In this document: positions 18,322 through 26,629 of the stretch, one piece after another | Numbering within the stretch: the stretch's first letter is position 1 | Layout of the letters: each line of letters opens with the position of its first letter | Source: Nocardioides cremeus | Lineage (GTDB): Bacteria > Actinomycetota > Actinomycetes > Propionibacteriales > Nocardioidaceae | NCBI RefSeq assembly: GCF_030518195.1 | Contig: NZ_JAULSC010000003.1 | Coordinates: 1 to 64,000, forward strand | DNA: 64,000 nt | Direction of reading: 5' to 3' | Notes under the pieces: model-generated | What the model was told of the DNA's origin: nothing | Databases searched by the model: none | What the model saw: the letters and a program-made list of their open reading frames with translations, nothing else | Position numbers and translations under genes: made by a program

Positions 18322-19701
18322 ATGTCGTCCCACCGCGAAGCACCCGAGATCTCCAAGGACCCCGTGGCCGACAGCACGGATGTCTACGCGTTCCGCAGCC
18401 CCGCCAACCCGGGCAACGTCGTCCTGATCGCCAACTTCATCCCGCTGCAGAAGCCTGACTCGGGCCCGAACTTCTTCGAGTTCGGCGACGACGTGCTCTA
18501 CGAGATCCACGTCTCCAACAAGGGCACGGCCCAGGCCGACATCAGCTACCAGTTCAAGTTCAAGACCAAGGTGCGCAACGACCGGACCTTCCTCTACAAC
18601 ACCGGTCAGATCAACAACATCGACGACGAGTCCTGGAACCGGCCGCAGAGCTACTCGGTCAAGCGGGTCAAGGGCAACGACACGACGACGCTGGGCAGCA
18701 ACCTGCCCTGCCCGCCGGTCAACGTCGGCAAGCGCTCCACCCCCGACTACGCCAAGCTCGGCGAGCAGGCGGTGCACCAGCTGCCGCGTGGGCGCAAGGT
18801 CTTCGCGGGCCAGCGCGCCGACGCGTTCTGGGTCGACCTGGGCTCCATCTTCGACCTCGGGGCGCTGCGCCCCTTCAACGAGGCGCACCTGATCCCGATG
18901 GGTGCGATGGACGGCATCAACTCGGTGCAGTCCTTCAACGTGCACACCATCGCCATCGAGGTGCCGATCGACGAGCTGACCCGGGACGGCTCCACGCCCT
19001 CGGACCCGATGTCGGCCACCTCGACCATCGGTGTGTGGGCCACGGCCAGCCGGCGTACCTCGCGGGTCTTCAACAAGAAGACCGGCACCTACCGTGACTT
19101 CGGCAAGTGGCGCCAGGTCTCGCGCCTGGGCAACCCGCTCTTCAACGAGGTCGTGGTGCCGATGGCCGAGAAGGACCTCTGGAACAGCCGCGAGCCCTCG
19201 GGCGACAGCAAGTACCAGAAGTTCGTCTACGAGCCCGAGCTCGCCGGTCTGCTGCCGGTGCTCTACCCGGGGGTCTTCCCGAACCTCGAGGCCTACGACA
19301 AGCGTCGCGCCGACCTGCACGCGATCCTGCTCACGGGCATCCCCGAGGGCGTCGTGCCGGGCTTCCAGAACTACACCGGCCCGGTGCCCTCCGACATGCT
19401 GCGCCTCAACGTGGCGATCCCGCCGAGCAAGGACCCGAACCCGCTGGGTCTCGTCGGCGGCGACCCCGCCGGCTTCCCCAACGGACGCCGGCTCGAGGAC
19501 AACGTGACGACCATCGAGCTGCGGGCCATCGCCGGGCTCACCATCCCGCTGGTGGACCCGTCCTACAAGCCCGACGACGCCGCCGCCGCGGTCGAGGACG
19601 GCTCGGAGTACACCAACTCGCCGCTGCTGGGCGAGTTCCCCTACCTCGGTCTGCCCGGTGGCGGATACCAGACCGAGCCCGGCACGACGCAGGCGTCGTG
19701 A
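18322..19701 (+). CDS. DUF4331 family protein
   Basis: 459 residues. It begins MSSHREAPEISKDPVADSTD and continues into VYAFRSP, the hallmark of DUF4331, a beta-rich family of unknown function. No signal peptide is visible, unlike its small upstream neighbour, which may carry it across the membrane (hitchhiker export is speculative). Further conserved stretches include GDDVLYEIHVSNKG and NPLFNEVVVPMAEKDLWN. It is flanked within 1-4 nt by the Tat-leader gene and a His-rich gene, implying one operon. Catalytic residues are not evident. Confidence 0.88.
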   Translation: MSSHREAPEISKDPVADSTDVYAFRSPANPGNVVLIANFIPLQKPDSGPNFFEFGDDVLYEIHVSNKGTAQADISYQFKFKTKVRNDRTFLYNTGQINNIDDESWNRPQSYSVKRVKGNDTTTLGSNLPCPPVNVGKRSTPDYAKLGEQAVHQLPRGRKVFAGQRADAFWVDLGSIFDLGALRPFNEAHLIPMGAMDGINSVQSFNVHTIAIEVPIDELTRDGSTPSDPMSATSTIGVWATASRRTSRVFNKKTGTYRDFGKWRQVSRLGNPLFNEVVVPMAEKDLWNSREPSGDSKYQKFVYEPELAGLLPVLYPGVFPNLEAYDKRRADLHAILLTGIPEGVVPGFQNYTGPVPSDMLRLNVAIPPSKDPNPLGLVGGDPAGFPNGRRLEDNVTTIELRAIAGLTIPLVDPSYKPDDAAAAVEDGSEYTNSPLLGEFPYLGLPGGGYQTEPGTTQAS

Positions 19702-20159
19702 CCGGGGTCGCGACCGTCCCGGGGAGCGGCCCCGCGGGTCCTGACGAGACGAGCCTGCCGAGGCACCTGCAGGCCAACCTCGACGAGAACCCGTGGGCCG
19801 GCGAGGGCTCGGTGCTGCTCGACATCGGGGGCGACGTGGGGGCCCTCGTCGTCGACATGCCCGCGGCACTGGTCGGCTACGAGGTCGAGATCGACCCCGT
19901 GGACGGTCGCGACCGCCACGAGCACTCGCACTCCCACGAGCACGACCATGGGCACGGGCACGACCACGGGCACGGGCACCCGCACCGCCGGCACGTCGCG
20001 GTGGTGCCGCGGCGTACCCCGGCGGGCATCTCGCCCTCGGTGGTCTTCCCCGACCTGCACGAGGGCGGCTACCTGCTCTACGCACCCGGCACCGATGACG
20101 TCGTCCTCGACGTCGTGGTGCGGGGCGGAGAGGTCACCTGGGCCACCTGGCCGGCCTGA
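19698..20159 (+). CDS. Histidine-rich protein, likely metal-binding
   Basis: 153 residues. Residues ~74-99 are dominated by His alternating with Gly, Glu, Asp and Ser (HEHSHSHEHDHGHGHDHG, then HGHPHRRH), a pattern that binds Zn, Ni, Co or Cu in many proteins. The flanks are compact: GEGSVLLDIGGDVGALVVDM before, and a beta-rich VVFPDLHEGGYLLY segment after. There is no signal peptide or membrane segment. The GTG at 19698 overlaps the DUF4331 stop by 4 nt. Metal storage or delivery to the DUF4331 protein is an inference from position only. Confidence 0.8.
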   Translation: MTGVATVPGSGPAGPDETSLPRHLQANLDENPWAGEGSVLLDIGGDVGALVVDMPAALVGYEVEIDPVDGRDRHEHSHSHEHDHGHGHDHGHGHPHRRHVAVVPRRTPAGISPSVVFPDLHEGGYLLYAPGTDDVVLDVVVRGGEVTWATWPA

Positions 20160-20168
20160 GCCCCCTCC

Positions 20169-20202
20169 CGCGCAGCGCCGTACGTCTGTACGGTGCTGCG
20201 CG
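20169..20202 (+). terminator. Terminator after the His-rich gene
   Basis: 15-bp hairpin with one G-U pair (CGCGCAGCGCCGTAC with GTACGGTGCTGCGCG) and a 4-nt loop, 10 bp after the stop at 20159. It separates the DUF4331 cassette from the reductase cassette. Confidence 0.65.
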
Positions 20203-20234
20203 TGCGGGTTCGCAGCCCGCGGCGAGGAGGACGC

Positions 20235-22574
20235 ATGACTCAGGCACCGTCCGGGTCGGTGGCCGGCAGGCTCGCGGGCCGGCACCTGCTGCTGACCGGG
20301 GTCACCGGCTTCGTCGGCGAGGCGCTGCTGCACCTGCTGCTGCACGAGGTGCCCGACGTGCGCGTCAGCCTCCTGGTGCGCCCCAAGGGCTCGACCGGCG
20401 GCGCGGCGCGGATCGCCAAGCTGCTGGAGAAGCCGGTCTTCGCGCAGGCGGTCGCCGACGCCGGCGGCGTCGAGGCCCTGCTCGCCTCCCGGCTGGGAGT
20501 GGTCGAGGGGGACCTGGCCGACGTGCCGCCGCTGCCCGGCGACCTCGACGCGGTGGTGCACTGCGCCGGCGACGTCAGCTTCGACCCGCCGGTCGACGAG
20601 GCCTTCACCACCAACGTGGTCGGCACCCGCGACCTGCTCGCCCGGGTGGTCGAGGCGGGCCGGGAAGCCGGCCGCGACGTGCACTACCTGCACGTCTCGA
20701 CGGCGTACGTCGCCGGGAGACGCCGCGGGCACGTGCCGGAGGCGCCGGTCGAGCACGACGTCGACCTGGAGGCCGAGCTGGCGTGGGGCCTGGCCCAGCG
20801 CCGCGACACCGAGCACCGCAGCCGCAGCGCGGAGGTCCTCGAGGCCGCCCGGCGCAGGGCCGAGAAGGCGCACTCGCGCGCCGGCCTGCTGACCGCGGCG
20901 ACGGCCACCGAGCAGGCGCGTCGCGACTGGGTCTCCGCCGAGCTGGTGCGGGTCGGCACCGAGCGCGCCCGCAGCCTGGGCTGGACCGACTGCTACACCT
21001 TCACCAAGGCGCTTGGCGAGCGGGTCGTCGAGGCGCACGCGCGGGCCGGTCACCGGGTCACGGTGCTGCGCCCCAGCATCATCGAGTCGGCCCTCGACCG
21101 CCCGCACGCCGGCTGGATCGAGGGGTTCAAGATGGCCGAGCCGCTGATCCTGGCCTACGGCCGCGGCGAGCTGCCGGAGTTCCCCGCCGCCGCCGACACC
21201 ATCGTCGACATCGTGCCGGTCGACCACGTGGCCTCGGCGATCGTCGCGGCCCTGGCGCACCCGCCCGAGCCCGGCGAGGCGGCGTACCTGCACGTCTGCT
21301 CGGGCGACCGCAACCCGCTGACCTTCGGCGAGCTCTACTCCCACGTGCGCGCCTACTTCGACGAGCACCCCTTCCAGGTCGGCGCCCGGGGCGCCGCCCG
21401 GCTGCCCGACTGGCGCTTCCCGGGCGCGGCCTCGGTCGACCGGCTGCTGACCACCAGCGAGCGGGCCTTCAAGGTCGCCGACTACGTCGTGGGCCACGCG
21501 CCGCGCGGCGACCGCACCCGCCAGGTGGCCCGCGAGCTCGACCGGCGGGGGCGGCGGCTGGAGTTCCTGCGCCGCTACCTGACGCTCTACCAGGAGTACG
21601 CGCAGGCGGAGCTGCGCTTCTCCGACGACGCGACGACGGCGCTGCGCGAGCGGCTCTCGCCCGACGACCAGCGCACCTTCGCCTTCGACACCGCCACCAT
21701 CGACTGGCCCGTCTACCTGCGCGAGATCCACTGCCCGGCCGTCACGGCGCCGGTGCGTCGCCTCGACGAGCTCCGCGCCCGTCGCCAGGGCGCCCGGGGG
21801 CCCAGCGCCGGCGGCGATCGGCTGCCCGAGGTGTCGGGTCGTGCGGGGACGGAGGGCAGCGGCGCCGGCGAGGTGGCCGCGTTCTTCGACATGGACGGCA
21901 CGCTGCTGTCCTCCAACGTGATCGAGACCTACCTGTGGATGCGGCTCCAGGAGCTCGACGGTGCGGGCCGCTTCGCCGAGCTGGCGCGGGTCGCTGCCCG
22001 GGTGCCGTCGCTGGTGCGCGCCGAGCGCCGCGAGCGCAGCGCGTTCCTGCGCGCGGTCTACCGCGAGTACGCCGGCGCCCGGCTCGACGACCTCGACGCC
22101 GTGGTCGACGAGCTGCTCAGCGACCACGTGCTCTCGCGCCTGGCCCCGGCGGCCGTACGACGGGTGCGCGAGCACCGGCGCGCCGGTCACCGCACCGTGC
22201 TGATCACCGGGGCCGTGCGCCCGCTGACCCGCCCGCTGGCGCCGCTCTTCGACCACATCGAGGCCGCTGAGCTGGCCGTCGACGGGTCGGGCACCTGCAC
22301 CGGGCACCTGTCCGGCTCGCCGGTGGTGGGGGAGTCGCGGGCCGCGTTCATGCGCGACTGGGCCGCCCGCAACGGCGTCGACCTGGCCCGCTCCTACGCC
22401 TACGCCGACTCGCACTCCGACCTGCCGCTGCTGGCGGCCGCCGGGCACCCGGTGGCGGTGCGCCCCGACGTGTCGCTCTACCGGCACGCGCGCCGGCACC
22501 ACTGGACGATCGTCGACTGGGCCAGCCCGCCCTCGGCCAGCCGCGGGCTCAACCCGGCGGGAGCACGCCGATGA
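20235..22574 (+). CDS. Fusion of fatty acyl-CoA reductase (SDR) and HAD-IB phosphatase
   Basis: 779 residues in two parts. Residues ~15-480 form an extended SDR reductase of the fatty-acyl-CoA reductase type: NAD(P)H loop TGVTGFVG (21-28), VHCAGDVSFD, and the catalytic YTFTK (Y254, K258). Residues ~545-760 form a HAD-IB phosphatase: motif I DMDGTLL (D552, D554), motif II VLITGAVRPL and motif IV YADSHSDLPLL. In this family the first part reduces acyl-CoA or acyl-ACP to aldehyde or alcohol. The HAD part resembles those fused to PlsC in other actinobacteria. GAGGAGG precedes the ATG. It overlaps the next gene by 4 nt. The substrate pair is not predictable. Confidence 0.87.
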   Translation: MTQAPSGSVAGRLAGRHLLLTGVTGFVGEALLHLLLHEVPDVRVSLLVRPKGSTGGAARIAKLLEKPVFAQAVADAGGVEALLASRLGVVEGDLADVPPLPGDLDAVVHCAGDVSFDPPVDEAFTTNVVGTRDLLARVVEAGREAGRDVHYLHVSTAYVAGRRRGHVPEAPVEHDVDLEAELAWGLAQRRDTEHRSRSAEVLEAARRRAEKAHSRAGLLTAATATEQARRDWVSAELVRVGTERARSLGWTDCYTFTKALGERVVEAHARAGHRVTVLRPSIIESALDRPHAGWIEGFKMAEPLILAYGRGELPEFPAAADTIVDIVPVDHVASAIVAALAHPPEPGEAAYLHVCSGDRNPLTFGELYSHVRAYFDEHPFQVGARGAARLPDWRFPGAASVDRLLTTSERAFKVADYVVGHAPRGDRTRQVARELDRRGRRLEFLRRYLTLYQEYAQAELRFSDDATTALRERLSPDDQRTFAFDTATIDWPVYLREIHCPAVTAPVRRLDELRARRQGARGPSAGGDRLPEVSGRAGTEGSGAGEVAAFFDMDGTLLSSNVIETYLWMRLQELDGAGRFAELARVAARVPSLVRAERRERSAFLRAVYREYAGARLDDLDAVVDELLSDHVLSRLAPAAVRRVREHRRAGHRTVLITGAVRPLTRPLAPLFDHIEAAELAVDGSGTCTGHLSGSPVVGESRAAFMRDWAARNGVDLARSYAYADSHSDLPLLAAAGHPVAVRPDVSLYRHARRHHWTIVDWASPPSASRGLNPAGARR

Positions 22575-23773
22575 TGCTCGCGCTGGAGATGTTCCGCTCG
22601 CTGCCACGCACCGTGGTCGGGCGGGCCGTGGGCCCGCGGATGCCAGGCCTGCTCTCCGGGGTGGCCGCGCCGCTGCGGCTGGCCACCATCGAGGCCCCGG
22701 TCGTGCGCCGTCCGGGCTGGGCGCGGCTGCGCACCCGGCTCTCGGGCATCTGCGGCTCCGACCTGTCGATGCTCTCGGGTGGCACCAGCCTGTACTTCTC
22801 GGCGCTGGTCTCGCTGCCCTTCGTGCCCGGCCACGAGGTGGTCGCCGACCTGGCGGAGGACTGCGACGACCTGCCCGCCGGCACCCGGGTCGTCGTCGAC
22901 CCGGTGCTGGCCTGCGCGGCACGCGGGGTCGAGCCCTGCGAGGGCTGCGCGGCCGGCGCGACGAACCGCTGCTCGCGCATCACCGTCGGCGACGTCTCGC
23001 CGGGGCTGCAGACCGGCTTCTGCCACGACACCGGAGGCGGGTGGGGCCAGCAGCTGAGCGCCCACCGCAGCCAGCTGCACCCGGTCCCCGAGGCCCTCAC
23101 CGACGCCCAGGCGCTGCTCGCCGAGCCGCTGGCCTGCGCGGTGCACACAGCCCTGCGCGCCGGGGTGGCGCCCGGCGACCGGGTGCTGGTCAGCGGAGCC
23201 GGGGCCGTGGGCCTGTTCGTGACCCTGGCCCTGCGGGAGCTGACCCAGGCAGGCGAGATCCTGGTCGTGGCCAAGCACGCGCACCAGCGCGAGCTGGCGC
23301 TCGCGCTGGGGGCCAGCGAGGTGGTGGCCCCCCACGAGGTGCTGCGGCGGGTACGCCGCGCCACCGGCGCCTTCCAGCTGCGACCCGAGCTGTCGTCGGC
23401 GTACCTGCTCGGCGGGGTCGACGTGGCCCTCGACGCCGTCGGCAGCAAGCAGTCGTTGGAGACCTCGCTGCAGGCCACCCGCGCCGGCGGCCGGGTGGTG
23501 CTGTCGGGGATGCCGCGCCCCGCCGACCTGTCGGCGGCCTGGTTCCGCGAGCTCGAGGTGGTCGGCAGCTACGCCTCGGCCCGCGCCGAGCCGGGCGGGC
23601 GCAGCGCCTTCGCGACCGCCCTCGAGCTGGCCGGGCACGACGCGCTCTCGAGGGTCGCCGACGGGGTGGCGGCCTACCCGCTGCACCGCTGGCGCGAGGC
23701 CCTCGACCACGCCCACTCCACCGGACGCCTCGGCACCGTGAAGGTGGCCTTCGACCCCAGGAGATCGCAGTGA
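22571..23773 (+). CDS. Zinc-dependent alcohol dehydrogenase (MDR family)
   Basis: 400 residues. Catalytic Zn ligands: C61 in GICGSD and H88/E89 in PGHEVV. The structural Zn site is the Cys cluster around PCEGCAAGATNRC. The Rossmann motif is VSGAGAVGLFV. It is closest in style to threonine/sorbitol dehydrogenase-like MDR enzymes. The start overlaps the reductase stop (ATGATG; the second ATG at 22574 is an alternative). Given the upstream acyl reductase, it may interconvert a fatty alcohol and aldehyde or oxidise a polyol-type alcohol; this is inference. Confidence 0.9.
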   Translation: MMLALEMFRSLPRTVVGRAVGPRMPGLLSGVAAPLRLATIEAPVVRRPGWARLRTRLSGICGSDLSMLSGGTSLYFSALVSLPFVPGHEVVADLAEDCDDLPAGTRVVVDPVLACAARGVEPCEGCAAGATNRCSRITVGDVSPGLQTGFCHDTGGGWGQQLSAHRSQLHPVPEALTDAQALLAEPLACAVHTALRAGVAPGDRVLVSGAGAVGLFVTLALRELTQAGEILVVAKHAHQRELALALGASEVVAPHEVLRRVRRATGAFQLRPELSSAYLLGGVDVALDAVGSKQSLETSLQATRAGGRVVLSGMPRPADLSAAWFRELEVVGSYASARAEPGGRSAFATALELAGHDALSRVADGVAAYPLHRWREALDHAHSTGRLGTVKVAFDPRRSQ

Positions 23774-23820
23774 TGATCCCAGTGAGGACCGCAGTGAGGA
23801 CCATGAGGAGCGCCCAGTGA
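23773..23820 (+). CDS. 15-codon linker ORF between dehydrogenase and LarA-like genes
   Basis: ATG at 23773 shares its A with the dehydrogenase stop (TGATG). The frame MIPVRTAVRTMRSAQ ends at TGA 23818-23820, which overlaps the next gene's GTG at 23817 (GTGA). The DNA contains a direct repeat, CAGTGAGGACC, at 23781 and 23793. It may only keep ribosomes moving between cistrons; a functional peptide is not claimed. Confidence 0.35.
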   Translation: MIPVRTAVRTMRSAQ

Positions 23821-25400
23821 CCCGACCAGGTTTCGTGCTCGAGGTCGACGACCGCACCCCGCCGCTGGTGGTCCACGAGGGCCTCGGCTTCCGGCTCGAG
23901 GACTTCCCCCTCGGCACCCGGGTGATCTACCCGCCCGAGTCGCTGCCGGGCATCGCCGACGTCGAGGGCGCCGTGCGCGAGGCGCTGCTGCACCCCGTCG
24001 ACAGCGACCCGCTGCCCGAGCGGCTCTTCGCCGGGATGCGGCTGACGATCGCCTTCGACGACGTGTCGCTGCCGCTGCCCAGCATGCGCCGACCCGACAT
24101 CCGCCAACGCATCATCGAGCAGGTGCTGACCATGGCCGCCGAGGCCGGGGTCGACGACGTGGAGATCATCGCCGCCAACGCGCTGCACCGCCGGATGACC
24201 GCGGCCGAGCTCGAGCACATCGTCGGGGAGCGGGTCTTCCGCTCCTTCCACCCCCAGGGCAAGCTCTACAACTTCGACGCCGAGGACCGCGACGCCCTGA
24301 CCCACCTGGGCACCACCGACCGCGGCGAGGACATCGAGATCAGCAAGCGGGCGGCGGAGTCCGACCTGCTGGTCTACGTCAACGTGAACCTGGTCGCCAT
24401 GGACGGCGGCCACAAGTCGGTCGGCATCGGGCTGGCGTCGTACAAGAGCCTGCGCCACCACCACAACGCGCACACGATGGTGCACTCGCGCTCCTTCATG
24501 GACCACCAGAAGTCGGCGATGCACCAGTCGGCGTGGCGGATCGGGCGGGTCATCAAGGACACCGTGCCGGTCTTCCAGGTCGAGACCACGCTCAACAACG
24601 ACGTCTTCCCGCGCCCCTACGAGTTCTTGATGAAGCGCGAGTGGGAGTGGTCGGTGCGCGACCAGGCCTCGATGCTCGCCGCCCGGCGGGGCCTCGCGCT
24701 GGCGCCGCAGAAGCTGCGGCACAAGCTCTTCCACGACCTGCGCGCGCCCTACGGGCTCACCGGCATCGCCGCCGGCGAGGTCGAGGCCGTGCACGAGCAG
24801 ACCCTCGCCCGGGTGCACCGCCAGCAGCTCGTGGAGGTGCAGGGCACCTCCGACGTGCTGGTGATGGGCGTGCCCTACCTGGGCCCCTACAACGTCGACA
24901 GCTCGATGAACCCGGTGCTGGCCACCTGCATGGGCCTGGGCTACTACTTCAACTCCTACCGCGGGCACCCGGTGGTGCGCCGCGGCGGCGCGGTGATCCT
25001 CTACCACCCGCTCGACGAGGGCTTCAACCAGCTGCACCACCCGTCGTACGTCGACTTCTACGAGGAGGTGCTGGCCGAGACCACCGACCCAGCGGTGATC
25101 GGCGAGAAGTACGAGCGGCAGTTCGCCGAGGACCCGTGGTACCGCCACCTCTACCGCACCTCGCACGCCTACCACGGGGTGCACCCCTTCTACATGTGGT
25201 ACTGGGCGGCGCACGCGATGGACCACGTCGGCGACGTCATCTGGGTCGGTGGCGACCGGCGCGCCGCGGCCCGGCTCGGCTTCCGGGCGGCCTCGACGCT
25301 GGCCGACGCCCTCGAGATGGCCTCGGGCACCGTCGGCACCAGCCCCTCCATCACCTACCTGCACAACCCGCCGCACCTGCTGGCGGACGTGCGGGTCTGA
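23817..25400 (+). CDS. LarA-like (DUF2088) protein
   Basis: 527 residues. The N-terminal half resembles lactate racemase LarA: IAFDDVSLPLPSM, then ANALHRRMTAAELEHIVG (H124), then DGGHKSVGIGLASYKSL with K200 at the position of the Lys that binds the nickel-pincer nucleotide in LarA. It is about 100 residues longer than LarA, with a C-terminal half unlike anything I know (HHPSYVDFYEEVLAETTDP, then HGVHPFYMWYWAAHAMDHVG). In known LarA homologues the family racemises or epimerises 2-hydroxyacids. LarB, LarC and LarE are not in the window. The GTG start has GAGGAG six bases upstream. It lies inside the lipid-type cassette. Confidence 0.8.
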   Translation: MTRPGFVLEVDDRTPPLVVHEGLGFRLEDFPLGTRVIYPPESLPGIADVEGAVREALLHPVDSDPLPERLFAGMRLTIAFDDVSLPLPSMRRPDIRQRIIEQVLTMAAEAGVDDVEIIAANALHRRMTAAELEHIVGERVFRSFHPQGKLYNFDAEDRDALTHLGTTDRGEDIEISKRAAESDLLVYVNVNLVAMDGGHKSVGIGLASYKSLRHHHNAHTMVHSRSFMDHQKSAMHQSAWRIGRVIKDTVPVFQVETTLNNDVFPRPYEFLMKREWEWSVRDQASMLAARRGLALAPQKLRHKLFHDLRAPYGLTGIAAGEVEAVHEQTLARVHRQQLVEVQGTSDVLVMGVPYLGPYNVDSSMNPVLATCMGLGYYFNSYRGHPVVRRGGAVILYHPLDEGFNQLHHPSYVDFYEEVLAETTDPAVIGEKYERQFAEDPWYRHLYRTSHAYHGVHPFYMWYWAAHAMDHVGDVIWVGGDRRAAARLGFRAASTLADALEMASGTVGTSPSITYLHNPPHLLADVRV

Positions 25401-25410
25401 GGAGGCACTG

Positions 25411-26349
25411 ATGGGGTTCCTGCGCGAGGGCGTCGACGACGTGCGCCGCACCGCCCGCGGCTGGCGCTGGGGGCGCCGCTCGCAGGTGCCACGATCGGCC
25501 GAGCCGTACGTCGAGCCCGTGCGCGCGCAGGTGTTCGGCTCCGACTGGGCGCGGCGTCGCCCGGCGCTCGCCGCGCGCGAGGTGGCCCAGAAGGTGGGCC
25601 TCGAACCGGTCTTCCGCTCCCAGGTGCGCACCCGGGTCGAGGGCCTCGACGTGCTCGACCGGGTCGAGGGCCCGGTCATCTTCGTGGCCAACCACGCCTC
25701 CCACCTCGACACCCCGCTGCTGCTGCTCTCGCTGCCCGACGAGTGGCGCCGGCGCACGGCCGTGGCCGCCGCGGCCGACTACTTCTTCGACACCTGGTGG
25801 CGCGCGGTGGGCTCGTCGCTGCTGTTCAACACCTTCCCCATCGACCGCCGCGGGGGCTCCATGTCGGCGACGCCGGGGGAGGTGCTGGCCGACGGCTGGA
25901 GCCTGGTGATCTTCCCCGAGGGCACCCGTTCGGGCGACGGCTGGATGCACACCTTCCGGATGGGTGCGGCCTACCTGTCGCACACCCACGACGTACCGAT
26001 CGTGCCGGTGGCCCACCGCGGCACCTTCGCCGCCATGCCGCGCGGGGCCGGCTGGCCCGGGCGCGACGAGGGCGGGCGCCGGCAGCTGACCGTGCGCTTC
26101 GGCGAGCCGCTGCGTGCCCGCGAGGGCGAGACGGTGCGCGACTACGCCCCGCGGGTGCGCGAGGCCGTCGCGGCGCTGCTCGACGAGGACAGCACCACCT
26201 GGTGGGAGGCCCAGCGCCGACGCGCCACCGGCTCGACGCCCGACCCGGGAGGTCCCGACGTGGCGACCTGGCGACGGGTCTGGGCCCAGACCGAGTCGCC
26301 GGCCGGCGACCCGCCCTCCGGCCCCCGCCGCCGGGTCTGGCAGCGCTGA
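25411..26349 (+). CDS. 1-acyl-glycerol-3-phosphate acyltransferase (PlsC-like)
   Basis: 312 residues. The acyltransferase motif I is NHASHLDT (H95-x4-D100), motif III is FPEGTRSGDG (E170), and IVPVAHRG follows. It transfers an acyl chain from acyl-CoA or acyl-ACP to a lysophospholipid-type acceptor. There is no clear membrane segment, so it is probably peripheral. GGAGG lies 5 bases before the ATG. It is the last gene of the cassette. In many actinobacteria such PlsC proteins carry an N-terminal HAD domain; here the HAD is fused to the acyl reductase instead. The C terminus (about residues 270-312) is a Pro/Gly/Arg-rich tail. Confidence 0.9.
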   Translation: MGFLREGVDDVRRTARGWRWGRRSQVPRSAEPYVEPVRAQVFGSDWARRRPALAAREVAQKVGLEPVFRSQVRTRVEGLDVLDRVEGPVIFVANHASHLDTPLLLLSLPDEWRRRTAVAAAADYFFDTWWRAVGSSLLFNTFPIDRRGGSMSATPGEVLADGWSLVIFPEGTRSGDGWMHTFRMGAAYLSHTHDVPIVPVAHRGTFAAMPRGAGWPGRDEGGRRQLTVRFGEPLRAREGETVRDYAPRVREAVAALLDEDSTTWWEAQRRRATGSTPDPGGPDVATWRRVWAQTESPAGDPPSGPRRRVWQR

Positions 26350-26357
26350 CACCTCCC

Positions 26358-26442
26358 CGAGCCGGCACGAGTTCCTGCCGAGCCGGCGTGACTTCCTCGC
26401 CGAGCCGGCACGAGTTCCTGCCGAGCCGGCGTGAGTTCCTGG
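26358..26442. repeat. Left array of ~21-bp repeats (4 copies)
   Basis: Four tandem units at 26358, 26379, 26401 and 26422 with consensus CGAGCCGGC, then AC or GT, then GAGTTCCTG; the second unit has GACTTCCTC and is 22 bp. The array starts 9 bp after the plsC stop. The unit half CGAGCCGGC can pair with inverted copies on the far side of the next gene. Beyond it, 26443-26629 is the G/T-rich upstream region of the TasA-like gene with no other gene visible. Confidence 0.85.
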
Positions 26443-26629
26443 TGTACGGCGCCGTGCGCCGCGAGTCGGCTCGTTTGAACCGGCCGGGTCGGGGGTGGTC
26501 TTGTGGTCTTGCGGGTTGCTTGTGGGAACGGGGGGTCTTTGCCGGGTGGTGGCTTGAGGTGGGGGCGTCAGAGTTTGGTTCATCGCCCCCGGACCGGCAC
26601 TCGCCGGCCTCTAGACAAGGACCTCCCTC

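Noticed and set aside
17832..18377. Minus-strand open frame ending in a WAQRGSNPRPPRCKRGALPLSYTPR-like segment
   Set aside because: The recognisable part is the translation of the tRNA-Val gene read backwards, a well-known annotation artefact. The rest overlaps real genes.
20235..22574. Reductase fusion read as a nonribosomal peptide synthetase terminal reductase
   Set aside because: No carrier or adenylation domain is present, and the YTFTK and long C-terminal SDR region fit acyl-CoA reductases better.
19641..22922. 1093-codon minus-strand open frame
   Set aside because: Antisense of the His-rich and reductase genes with shadow composition and no motifs.
26358..26442. CRISPR-like appearance of the 21-bp tandem repeats
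   Set aside because: Units are contiguous with no spacers, vary in sequence, and there are no cas genes.
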